Assembly (NCBI GenBank): GCA_905178155.1
Contig: CAJINV010000002.1
Span: 9,063,412 to 9,127,411 of the forward strand
DNA: 64,000 nucleotides
Reading direction: 5' to 3'
Source of the DNA: Amoebophrya sp. A120
Lineage: Eukaryota > Sar > Dinophyceae > Syndiniales > Amoebophryaceae
In this document: in pieces, positions 11,188 to 22,019 of the stretch
Position numbering within the stretch: the stretch's first letter is position 1
Layout: each line of letters begins with the position of its first letter
Notes under the pieces: model-generated
What the model was told of the DNA's origin: nothing
The model's input: only the letters and a program-made list of their open reading frames with translations
Databases searched by the model: none
Position numbers and translations under genes: made by a program

Positions 11188-14100
11188 ATGCGCACGGGCG
11201 GAAGGGCGGCGCATTTGCAAAAAATACGCATACAAAAATTCTCAGCATACTTGAAAAAAGCGTCGTTGACCGGGCCATATCCCGGCGCCGCGGCTGTGTC
11301 CGTGAAGACGATCGCAGCGAACAGGAAGAATGCCAAGAATGGAAAGTCTCCGCGCGTCGGCGACCACGGCGCGAGCAGTCATCGGCAGCACCACCGGGCG
11401 GCATCAAGTGGCGAGCGGCACTACCGCAGCGTCGGTCCCCCGAGTGCATCTCCCCCGCCACCTCCTGCTAACTACATAGGTGGCGCCGCACCCGCACGTC
11501 CGCAGGAAAATGCATTGCTGCAGCAAGAGCAAGAGGACGAGGTCGAGGGCGATTCCGAATTGGTGGGCCTAGGTGCTCCTGTGATTGCCAGGGGATCCAG
11601 GGCGCCGCGGAGATCCCCTACGTCTATTTCCACGCTGGCAAGTAGCAGTACCGACACGGAGGATGCATCGCAAGACAATAGTGAAACGCTAGATAATCAT
11701 GCCGGGCCGCTGGAAGATGGTGAGATGGTTGCTTTGGCACGAGTATCCCAGTCCGCCGCTGCCGCCGCGAGTTCGTCGCAGTACGTTTGCGTGTTCGACA
11801 CGGGGGCGCAGAACGACACTTGGTGTGAGCAGCAGCCACCAGACGGCGATATTCTGTGGACCAACGGAACGAATTTTGCGTATCTGGACGTGAACGGCAC
11901 CGCGCTGCCGCAAAGCTGCAAGTGCATCCAGCGCGTGGGCTACGACCTCGCCGCATACTTGTGGACGAAGTACGAATACCTGAAACCGGAGCAGGATGAC
12001 GCGTGGTGCAACGAGCAGCAGATACAGGGAAGCCCAAACTTTTTGTACCAGCCCGCCACGGAGTCGACTCTGCCGTCGCTGCTGAGCGGAATCGACGACG
12101 AACACGGGGCCGCCTGCCTGCTGCGGCTTCCGAAGGCCCTGCCAACCGCGTCGTACGTCTGTGTCTCCTACGCCGCGGGGCAAGACGACGCCTGGTGCGA
12201 GCAGGAAAGCCAAGTGAACGGAACCAACTTTCTCTATACGCAGGGCGAAAATCAGCCCTTCTTTCGCCTTCCGAAGGGTCAGCGGTACACGAACTGCCGC
12301 TGCCTGCAGCAGCTCCCCTACAACATTGACGCCTTCACCTGGAAACCGCACGACTACACGCAGGGGGAAGACAGCGAGTGGTGTAAAACGCAGCAGCAAA
12401 ACGGAAACGGCTACATTTTCACCGACGGGAAGGGGCACGAGGCGTTTCCCTCCAAGCGGAACGCCGTGAGTCCGGCCAACCCCGTTCTTTGCCTGCGCCG
12501 CGAAGAGCACATGTTTTGGCTCGGGAGCGGCACCGGGCGGTGCCTGGCGAAGGACGGGATTGCGGAAGACGACGCGAAGGAGGTGCGGACCGACGACAGC
12601 ACTGCCACCAAGCGCGACTACGCGGTGTTCGGGTTGGACAAACAGTTGCAGCAATGCCTCAAGGACGCGACCTGTTGTTACGTGAGTTGGTTCGCCACCG
12701 ACGGGTTGGAAAACGCGAACTTCTACCGCCGCAGCGCGGAGGGCCCGGACTTCCAGGACTGCGAAATCCAGCCCTTCAGCGGCGGCGGCCTCACGGTCGC
12801 GCTCGGAATGTCCGGCGCAGAAGAGCCCGCCCGCCTCGCGGAAACCTTTGAAAAGTCGACCTGCAGGGTTCCCATGGGCTCGATCTCCCCCACTTCCGTT
12901 CCGCTTCCGATCACGGCCCCCAGGGGCGTTTCTTGGCGGTATTACGCCACGCACTGCTACATGGAAACGAGTTTCTACCGCATAAGTGACCCGATTCAAG
13001 AGCGGGCGAGCAAGCTGATTTTCAACACGGCCGCGGACGCGGACGGAGTCGCTCCGCTGGGGACTTTTTTCGAGAAGTGCGCCACGCTGTGCGAGACCAG
13101 CTACGCGATGGAGTTGACCCACCTGAAGCAGCGAGACTTCCAGTGCCAGTGCTGGCGCGGGGAGGAAGCCTTTCTGAACCGCGATCGGGAGCTGGTGCTC
13201 GACACCGCCACCAAGACGAATCAGGGAACTGGACTGGATTCGAAAGTGCACGGCTGCGATCCGGACCAGAGTCAAGATGCAGACATGCCCTGGACGTACT
13301 TGCTCATTAACACGGAGCTGACCGGGAGTTTATCAAATGTAAAAGTGTCTGGGTCTGGAAGAATGCAACTCGTGACGCTGCATTTGGATTCCAGAAAAAT
13401 CTGTATTGCATGAGTACCAACAGGAATGCAATTTTTGCTACGCCGAGAGGGCATTTGTCATGCGGAATAGGCACCAAGAAGCTCTCAAAAAATCTGTGAT
13501 GCTAGGGCACGCATCACAAACATCAGGCCTCATGCACAACGTGCATGACAGGCGTCAGAATCTTCCAGACCCAGACATTTTTACAGTTGATAGAGTTGCC
13601 ACACGAACCACGACACCCGCTACACGGGCGGTCGCCCGTCCAACGGCACCACGGCGGACGGCGCGGCTCGCGGCATTCGCACGCTCGTCGGCTGTCAGCA
13701 GTGGTGCGCGGAAAATGCGGACTGTGAAGGATTCAACTTTATCAAGTCCGATCCGAACCGCGACAACTGTTTTCCGCTCGCCGATCTGCAAGCAGGTACA
13801 ACGACGCTGGAACACAGATCGGAGGGATTGTCGGACACAATGGAGGTGCTGGGCAAGTGTCGCGAGGAGGCAAATGGAGGCAGGGAAGCCTCGCGGAGGA
13901 TCGACCAGAAGATCATGGTTGATACAGACGAAGTGGGTCTGATGGAGAAGGAACCCCGGAGAAGACGAGATGGAGCACCACCGGAAGGAGCGGCCATTCG
14001 TTCGAATAAGGTCATGATGAAAGACGAAGAAGACACCACAGCTCGAAGAAGTGAGGAGCATAGTGATGATGAAGCACCACCACCAGGTTCCTTTTCGTCG

Positions 14101-15514
14101 TTGCTCGCAACCGGGCGGATCTTCGAGGTTTACAGTGCTCGTCTTTCAGGTGAGTCTGCACTTGTTCCTCATGATGAAGCAGCTCCACGCACAACTGCGA
14201 CCAAGGAACATACCATCGCTGACGCAGCGATGACGCCGCTCCCATCCAGCGCGCAGTCACAAAGCGAGGAAATCGAGGAAGATGTAGTTGACGATAAGAA
14301 CACCGAAGTTGTTGAACAAGAGAGTGACGCAGCTGAACAACCCGACTCGAAACTACTGTATCGCGGGGCAGGGAAAGGAGCCGTTGTGCGTAAAAAGGTC
14401 GCTGAGGACCAGCGCATCAAGGTAGGGCGCGGTGTCGTAGAAATGCTACCGCCGTTCGGCGTTTTGGTTAGCAGCGAGCAAGATCCGCCAAACAGTCGGG
14501 AGGCGCTAACGGACCAAGACGTCGTCGGGACCCTGTTTCAAACCCGGAACGACACCGATCGCTGTATCCAGTGTAAAAATGTCTGGGTCTGGAGGAGTCA
14601 TGCTGTTTCTGCATGACACAGAAGGTCTGGCATGGAAGCTCTAGCATCACAGGTTTCGAGAAGCTGCCGCAATGCCGAATCCGCATGACAAATCCCTGAC
14701 TTTGGTGACAGAAAGTGGGAACTTTTGCTGCCTATGCATGAGAGAATTTTCTGTGTTCTGAAATGCGCATCACAAGTTTGGACTCTTCCAGACCCAGACA
14801 TTTTTACATTTGATACGCTGTCCCTTTGTGCAACTTGATTTGGGGGCCGCTCTCGCCGACGTGGCGGCCGTGCGTCTGGGCATTCCGCTCGCACTCGCCT
14901 ACCTGCGCAGGCTATACTTCGTGACGAACGCCGACTTCACGATGGAAAGCAAGGCCGACGGCTCCCCGGAGGTGACCATGCCGGCGCGGAACGCGGGCCT
15001 GCAGGTGTTTGTCACGAATACCTCGCGCGCGACGACCCCCCTCTGTGCGACCAAACAACTCAAAGCGCACGTTGCAGGACTCAACATCACCGAGGGGACC
15101 TGCGAGCCGGTGGATGGACAGCCGCTTGTGGGCTGCCCGGTGGTTCCCGCCAAGGATCTGTGTAGCACGGTTGCCTATGACCACGCTCATTTTGACTCGG
15201 GCATGGAGCCCATCGGCGTGGCGCCGGAAACAAATGGCGCTCTGCGCCACGACACACGCATTGGCCGTATGCAGATCGACTGTTCGAAGACCGAGCCCGG
15301 GAGGTACGTTGTGCTGCACCTTCCAGGGTCCGCAAGTGGCACGGAACTCCGTAGTCTGGGCCTCACGGAGCTCACCGCCTACGGGACTTTCATTATCACG
15401 ACGACGACCTCGACGACCACCACGACGACAACCACGACAACAACGATAACCACCACTACACACGCGGGCGCGGGCGGTTTTATTGCGCGAAAAAGGCATG
15501 ATCATTCGGAATGA
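11188..15514 (+). CDS. Large cysteine-rich mosaic protein with four WC repeats, PAN/apple-like segment and Thr-rich C-terminus
   Basis: Exons 11188-13330, 13598-14564 and 14821-15514 join in one frame (3804 nt, 1267 aa) when two family A introners and one duplication copy each are removed. From about residue 190 to 450 there are four related repeats (QNDTWCEQQ, QDDAWCNEQ, QDDAWCEQE, EDSEWCKTQ), each followed by a C-x-C-[IL]-Q type end. Then come more cysteine pairs (CATLCETSYAMELTHLKQRD, then FQCQCW, WSC-like), a PAN/apple-like stretch after the first introner (QQWCAENADCEGFNF), an acidic linker, a beta-rich domain with GRYVVLHLPGS, and a threonine run near residues 1230-1250. The composition suggests a secreted or cell-surface adhesion protein (inference). 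No signal peptide follows ATG 11188 and the N-terminus includes 66-bp module copy 3, so the true start is uncertain. Confidence 0.7.
11281..11346 (+). repeat. 66-bp module, copy 3 (inside the predicted N-terminus)
   Basis: Same 66 nt as at 9829 and 10922. Here it is read in frame as residues of the mosaic protein. The non-coding copies nearby make it likely that this part is untranslated or a recent addition to the N-terminus. Confidence 0.85.
13331..13592 (+). mobile_element. Introner family A, copy 1 (262 bp)
   Basis: The left end is TATCAAATGTAAAAGTGTCT and the right end is its near complement, ACATTTTTACAGTTGATA. The target duplication GAGTT lies at 13326-13330 and 13593-13597. Removing the element and one duplication joins ACCGGGAGT to TGCCAC in frame (TELTGS-CHTNHD) in the cysteine-rich gene. 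The internal sequence is oriented as in copy 29936 and opposite to 35347. Confidence 0.93.
14565..14815 (+). mobile_element. Introner family A, copy 2 (251 bp, mutated left end)
   Basis: The left end reads TATCCAGTGTAAAAATGTCT (CC for the usual AA plus a second change) and the right end is the intact TACATTTGATA. The duplication is CGCTG (14560-14564 and 14816-14820). Excision gives GATCGCTG-TCCCTTT in frame (DTDRCPFVQL). The interior is the reverse complement of copy 52236, so the two sit in opposite orientation within + strand genes. Confidence 0.93.
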
Positions 15515-16667
15515 TGCTGGGCATTGAACCGCGGACCAAGAAAAGAGGTTGAAGGCACACTCCTTGTCACGCGATAAATTATCTACCGTTCGAAGACAAA
15601 GAGCAGCAACGTGAGACACGGTTGAGCATGATGAAAAAGTTCCAGCGTGATAACAAACAAATCTGATAAATGCGGCATTAGCTGTGCCAGTGCCACAAAA
15701 AGTAAGAATAAGGACTTGAGAAGTTGCAAAGTATGCTTTCGTTTTTAGACATTCAGATACTTATTAGAGCGCAAGCTCGTCGCTCGTCTAACTGAGTCGT
15801 TCCCGCGGCCTTTCGCTCTAAAGAGTGAGGCAGGGAGTTTTTGGGTTTTTTTCACATATGCAGAAGGCTTCCACGTTTCGCAATTTTTTTTCAGACGAGT
15901 CAAGCTCGAGATTAGGGACGCTGGGTGTTGCGTCGGGTAGCTATGTTCCATAAAATGAAAACGCCGCCTACACTTATTCAATGTCGAATTCATTTGGGAC
16001 AGTAAAAGAAGAACCCAATGTAAATGGAATGTCGAATTTAAATCATGCTCACGTATGAAACAGAAACGGAATGAGTCTGTTTTTCTCATTTATCTCGATT
16101 CTCCAACAACAGTGCTATAGCCCAAAGAGAATCCTAAGGCTTCGGATGAAAACCTGCCGCCAACTGTGATGGTGAGAAAAGAATTGTAGTGTCGGAGGCT
16201 CCTTGTCCTTGATTTTGATCCAGAGTTGTGAGGGAGGCAGTTTAGGATGATGATACGCAGCATCGCGTGTGAGATTGTGACGGAGTCTGAGAACCGATGA
16301 GGCAGAGCGTGAGCATCTTTCTTAAAAGTCTGTCGTGTCGGTTGTTCTCGTCTTCGATGTCAACGTTGGTCTCGATTTTCGTTCATGAGGCCAAAGAGTA
16401 GAACAATTTCAATGGATCTTCACTTGTGTCATCAGGTCCTCATTTTCATCTTATACTCACAACGATCTTTTACTTTTTTCCAGATAACACAAGAAAAGTT
16501 TAGCAGTCGCCTCTCCCGATCGATGCGAGGACTCTAAGCACACTGTTGATGACAACATACATACATCTCCTGTTATAATAGTTGTAACCGGCAACTGGGG
16601 TCGTGTCAAGCGGCACGCGTAGGTACCACGCGGAAAGAAAACCGCTTTTGCTCCCAAAGTTGGAAGG
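15515..16667. other. Intergenic stretch
   Basis: AT-rich, with many stops in all frames, and nothing recognisable. It ends at the ATG of the next gene. Confidence 0.4.
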
Positions 16668-19153
16668 ATGGGAAACGCGTTGCTCCGGCGCGTCGAGGCC
16701 ACGCTGGATCGCAACCGGCTCGAAGACAATCCAACGGCGCCCGCGTTTCGAAAAATATTCCGTTCCTGGAATAGTACTGATCTGTGGACCGGGCTGAGAA
16801 GGTAGATTGGTTACGGTTGTTTTTGTTCTCGTGCTTCCTTTGGATAAGAAAGGAAACATCGAGAATCCAATGAACAGAATTGATTCGGATGCTTGTTTTG
16901 AAGAAGCATAAAAGACAAACAGATGTGACGATTGATTTGTTATCAAATTTAGGTACTGGAATGAGTATCCGAAACGGCCAGAATGGCTTTCCTATGGCGA
17001 TATGCAGCACGTTCTGTGTCTCGATGAAGCAGAGGCGATGTTTCTTTGGGATGCATGCGCAAATCAAGGAATGGAGATGATCCGTATTTTTTGCTTCGTC
17101 GACAGCATTGCTGGTTTTTTGCCACCGTCTTTTCCTAAGAAAGAAGTTTGTTTGTGCTGACGCATCTTCGGCCAGTACGTACTACATGAGATCAGATTTC
17201 TTGTACGTTGACATAAATAAACAAGATTGAAGGAAAGAAAAAATCACCTTCCTATCCTGTTTTCTTCAGATCGCAACGACATGTTTGGGTCCATCGCCCT
17301 TTATTGCGGGTCCAATTGCATGGAAAAAGGCCGGTTTTTCCTCGCGCTCTTCGACACCAACGGGCGGGGCCTGATCAGCATCAACCAGCTCCATCTGTTG
17401 GTGTTCTCCGCCCTGGAACTGCTGGGGAAGCTTGCCGGTTGTACAAACAAGCAGAAGGACGTGAACCGAGAACTGCAAAACCATTTGGATTACCTCATGG
17501 AGCCCTTGTCCACAGTGTACGGGTTCGAAGCGCTGTCCAAAACTTTGTGCGACACGAGGGACACGCTTGCCGAGGACGGCGATTTCATGAACGACCTGAT
17601 TCTCGGACTCATCGAGGTGCAGGAACTGGCGAAATTCGCGGAGGACCTCGTGGACTCGAGTTTTATCGGGAAGCACCACTCCGCCATCGAAAACCCGAAG
17701 CGGAAATCACCCTCGTTGGTCATGACCAACGCGCCCTCCCGAGACTTCGACAAGGAGGCGCTGGCGAAGACAACAAAACTCGCGGAAACGGTTACGAGCG
17801 GGAAGACGGCGACGAGCTCCGGCAGTCACGGGGTCGAAAAGACCAGGCACGGCGTATTCTGAGTAAAATCGTCCTCACCCCATAGTCAAGATGGGGATTT
17901 TGCAACACAAAGAAACCTGGAAGTTTTGTCACTCATGCATCACAAGTTCCAGTCCGTAGTGTAGTGCAAGCAGGTCAGCAAGGGCAAACGCATCAGAAAT
18001 CCATCTGCTTATCCTGGTTACAGCATTACAAATGCCAAAACACGACTAGAAATTCCTCTCATGGAGATGCCCATTACAAATGTTCCTGTCATTGCAAATC
18101 TGCATGACAACTCTGACTGGGGTGGGGACGTTTTTACAAATGACACGGGGGCGGGTACGCGAGCGGCAGTGAGAGCGGCATGGACCCCACGACCTCGGTG
18201 AAAAGCGGGCCAATAGTGGTGCTGGCCGAGGAATGGATTTCGCTGACAGTAGGATACCCGGACGCGAAAGGTCTGTTTGGGCGGAAATCTCTGCTAAGAT
18301 TTTTGATACCAAAAGACAGAATTTCATGTTGTCATGTACGACTATGATCATCAAATTGAAGATGTGAGTCACAATCTGTTCCTGTTCATAGGAAAAAGCA
18401 GAATTGCTAATAAAACACCGCAGGCAGCTTGTTCAACCCAGCGCTGTCGAAGCGATTAAAACGCGAAATCAGCACGGGGCTAGGATGTAGCGACCATCGG
18501 GTGATCATACAGTACGTTGGGCAAGGGGTCGCACACATCGCGCTCGGTGGAAAAAGGTATTTAAGTATGTATCTTTGACGATTGTTCTTTTCTTTCAGTT
18601 TGCGACTGCGCCAGACCCGAAGAGTCACGTGATAGTGCAGGGCTGGCTGCCTTTTGCCATGCATCAAACTAAATTTATACGCTCAGACTTGCCGGCGCGG
18701 GTCAAGATCCCCGTACTGCCGCACAGCTAGCGTATGTCTTCCTTGCCGCGATGCAGACCAGTGCTTCTACCTTGCGGAAGGGACTCCTGAAGGAAGCTTA
18801 CGTCTACGAGGGAGTGAAAATTGCAGAGGCGCAGTGTGCCGATATCGATAGCGACCCAGCGTTGAAGGTACGACAGGGATCTTGCTTGTTCTATCGTTGG
18901 GGCGATTTTTCCGTCTGGGGCTTCAGCTCTGGTGTTTGCTGCTAAAAAGTCTTGGCTGTCACAGGTGCGCCCTGTGCCACCTGTCAAGGAGTATTTGCTT
19001 ATGTTTGGAAATCACAAAAATAATCAGGCGATGCTCCAGCCCCGGGAGGCGGAGCCACAGACTCCCACCAGCCACGCGCACGCAGTCGCCGACGTCGGGA
19101 CACCATCAGACTCGGGGCGATACATCGATCTGCCACTGCAGATTCAAATTTAG
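16668..19153 (+). CDS. EF-hand-like protein with MGN start (possible N-myristoylation)
   Basis: Eight exons join without a frame break: 16668-16801, 16953-17083, 17270-17854, 18151-18270, 18424-18556, 18599-18628, 18687-18867, 18965-19153 (1503 nt, 500 aa). The start MGNALLRR fits an N-myristoylation signal (Gly at position 2). One EF-hand-like loop is visible, with its flanking helices (FFLALFDTNGRGLISINQLH, about residue 110). The rest is helical and then Ser/Thr/Pro-rich, unrecognised. A family B introner (17855-18145) is removed between exons 3 and 4. Two introns are very short (42 nt at 18557-18598 and 58 nt at 18629-18686). It is probably a calcium-responsive membrane-associated protein (inference); the second loop expected of a classical EF pair is not evident. 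Confidence 0.6.
17855..18145 (+). mobile_element. Introner family B, copy 1 (291 bp, degenerate ends)
   Basis: The left end TATTCTGAGTAAAATCGTCC and right end ACGTTTTTACAAATGACA are mutated versions of the family B ends. The duplication is imperfect (CGGCG at 17850-17854, CGGGG at 18146-18150). Excision leaves GGC-GGC-GGG-TAC in frame. The decayed ends with a preserved host frame mark it as the oldest copy seen here. Confidence 0.85.
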
Positions 19154-20453
19154 ATCGAAACTTTATATCTACGTATTCCTACTGCACGCCGGTTGTAACA
19201 AGTAGCTGCGTTTCATTCACTGGACGCTATGCTACTACACCGCGCGCGAAGAAAGGATCCAGTATTTTGCTTGTACAATTGAATTCGGACTTCCCTCCGT
19301 GGTCTGGTCCCTTACAACGGATTCTACTGAACTGTTACTATGCCCTACGCTCATCTTCCATCAATGAAGATGCAAAGCTGTACGATAGGATGGAATTAAA
19401 TGGACGCGCAATTGGTCTTTACAGATGGAACAGCTCGCTTTATGTAGTACCCTACTGTATTTCTTTTGTGCCCAAAAAAAGTTCTTGACCTTGAATCTGA
19501 TTCCGAATAAGTACGGTAAAGGCCCCCAAAAATCACCTTACCAAAATGAAAAAATTAGGGTGTTGTCAGTCGTCGATGGCGTTCGCAGAAACAAACACTA
19601 CAAATCGAAACGACCCAAAGAAAAAGCCTACCCTCCTGTACGCTATCCTGTTCGAAAGAAAAAAATCAAATTTTGCTGGAAAGATAAAACCAAGAAGACA
19701 GCATAGTGCTCTTTGCTCAAACTCTGTTCAACGTTGGCTTTCGTTGGTTGCAGCAACTGGCGAGGGCTATAAAATTAAAACTCACAAAGTACAAGTAGAG
19801 GCAGACCAACAAGATCCGCAACTTTTTTTCACGGTAAATGGACATGGAGGAAGCACTACCGAAGATCCTTTTAGCCAAAACACAACATGATCTAGGTTTC
19901 CAGAAATTACGTGGGTGTATGATGACCCAACGAACTCGAAAAATTGCGATTTTTCAATTTGCGCTCACTTCCAGGGACGTTGTTTTATTAGAGGCGAGAA
20001 AATATTACTTCGAATCTTGAAGGGAAACAACTTCATTTAGGGATTTGGCGAGCTTTGCTCTTCCACCTTGCATGCGGAACCTACGTCTGGTCTAGGATTT
20101 AAATCGCGTAGTGTCAAACACGAATTTCCAGCGCAATAGCAGTGCACAAGAACTCAAGGAACTACAAGCTGTACGAGTCGCACAGCTCCTACATCTCATC
20201 ACGCAGACTGTTTTTGTATGAAATAGTGATTATAGATAGCGACCTCTTCTACTTCTTGATACTTCCCCACATTGCCTAACCCAGCGGAAAGTCTATGACT
20301 AATTCTCCGGCTTCTGGTCGCGATCGGAAGCTGTGTCCCACGATCTGCCCCAGCAGAGGTTCCGCAAGCAGTTGCTCCCCAGCGAAAAAAGCAACTACAT
20401 CCCCGCCAATTCGCGCTTCGCCCAAGCCGCAGAAAGACCACAACGACAGCACC
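19154..20453. other. Intergenic stretch
   Basis: AT-rich. Short frames (for example 19425-19706, 19546-19890) have no recognisable features. The frame of the next gene opens at ATG 20295, but a better-placed start is at 20454. Confidence 0.4.
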
Positions 20454-21065
20454 ATGGCCGCAGTTGACAGCACGGAAGAGGACCTGCGGGAGAAGCAGGA
20501 GTCGGCCCTGCGCGAGAACATCCGCACCAAGGGCACGAACGCCTACTACTACGCGCACAACCGAAAGTTCGAGGTGCCGGCCGATGCGATCATCCGGTCC
20601 GGGCCGGGTATCATAACGGGGGGTGCACCAGTGCCGCTCGACAAACCCGACTTTGACTGCTCGCTTACTACCGTGGACGGCGGGAGTACTAGACTGCCCA
20701 AGGTCCCCCCAGGCAGTGTGAAGGTGGACAAGTACCTCTTGGTGGACGAGAACGAGAAGATCCAGGTCATCGTCGACTTCAACGAGATCCTGAAGAGCGA
20801 GGCCGCGAGACAAAATTTGTCGCTGGACAGCGTGGAGTTCGAAATGAGCAACGAGAGTTCCTTCACCCTCGTCTGCTTCACCTCGGACAAGCTGGACGAA
20901 ACGGGAAAGCAGACCGCGTACGCACTGACCTGCGACAATTTGAAGCACGACGTGGTGGCGGAAAAGTGCAAACACCGGGTAAACAAGGACAAGAAAAAGG
21001 TCACGGTCAACCTGGTCAAACAAATCGCACAAAAGTGGGGACAGTTGAGCAGCACCGGAAAGTAG
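20454..21065 (+). CDS. CS-domain (p23/SGT1-like fold) protein
   Basis: Single exon, 203 aa from ATG 20454 (context CACCATGG). An in-frame ATG at 20295 would add 53 low-complexity residues. Residues 30-45 (GTNAYYYAHNRKFEVPADA) match the entry motif of many protist CS proteins. The C-terminal half alternates beta strands as in the CS fold (KIQVIVDFNEI, VEFEMSNESSFTLVCF, then AYALTCDNLKHDV and a Lys-rich KKKVTVNLVK end). CS domains bind Hsp90 or act in folding and ubiquitin-ligase complexes; which role applies here cannot be told. Confidence 0.75.
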   Translation: MAAVDSTEEDLREKQESALRENIRTKGTNAYYYAHNRKFEVPADAIIRSGPGIITGGAPVPLDKPDFDCSLTTVDGGSTRLPKVPPGSVKVDKYLLVDENEKIQVIVDFNEILKSEAARQNLSLDSVEFEMSNESSFTLVCFTSDKLDETGKQTAYALTCDNLKHDVVAEKCKHRVNKDKKKVTVNLVKQIAQKWGQLSSTGK

Positions 21066-22019
21066 TAGTGTGTGGAGAGCAGGGAAGATGATGGTGTCGT
21101 GGAGGGTTTATTGGTACATAGTTTGTATACTTGTTTCCGGCGCTACGGGAGCAAAATGTGGAATCCTGAAATGTACTTACGCACACCCTCCGATCTTCTC
21201 CGAGAAGTGTGTCGTCGCGCTCGTCGCGCGGCGCATATGTCAGAAGATCGAGATTCTATTACGAGTACGTCTGTGCTAGTAGTAGTTCCACAGGAACATC
21301 TCATTTTGAAATGCAGATGATGTACGTTCTGGCTTTATGGCTCACAAAAACCTTGGCTACTTCGCAAATGCAACTTCTCAACATTTTCCGGCAGAACGAA
21401 ATGCATGCGCGCTTTTCACCCAAAATTTATGATTGAAATTCTTCTCGACAATTTCAATTTGACCAGAATACATGTGTGGCTTGGAGTTCTGCGTCAGCAT
21501 TTTTTTGGTGAAGCAGGGCAGGAGCAGAAAAACTTTTAATGTCTGTTCGACACGTCGTGTTTCTATGTGTTTCTCGTCGCGCTTGGTGGTTTCTCGTTGA
21601 GGCACTCCTATGTCTTATACAGCAATCGGTCGTTTAGCTGTTCCTTTATTTTTGACAAATCGGTCCCCTCGACGAAATTCTCGTACCTTGAGTTTCGGTG
21701 CAACTAGCACCAGCAACGAAACCGCCCATTGTTTTGATAGACAAAGAAAATATAAGTTTTGATAGACAAAACTGCTCTGGAAATTCGTCTGTAATAAACG
21801 CGGTACTGTTTGATAATTCAAGCACTTTTCCTTCTGAACATCAAAAAGAACACAAGCTGTGAAAGATCGCTGCTCTACATTTATGAGTGGAGCCGTAGCT
21901 CCGGAATGGCACAGCTGTATACTTATTTTTAGCGTCATTCCTGTATTGGATCGCACTTTGTTTAAGAGTTCTTGGCCACAACTTCCGTTATAGTTTTGAG
22001 TGCCCCCCGGCACGGTCTC
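21066..22019. other. Intergenic stretch
   Basis: No gene supported. A short hydrophobic frame at 21070-21279 follows the CS gene directly and is probably chance. Confidence 0.4.

Noticed and set aside
13331-13592. Ordinary GT-AG splicing of introners (GTAAAA to GATAG)
   Set aside because: It works only for copies whose duplication begins with G and that carry GTAAAA or GCAAAA (six of 14) and adds 12 nt. It fails for 14565, 29936, 59353, both family C copies and family E, and contradicts the ACMSD and b561 alignments. Kept as an alternative in the findings.
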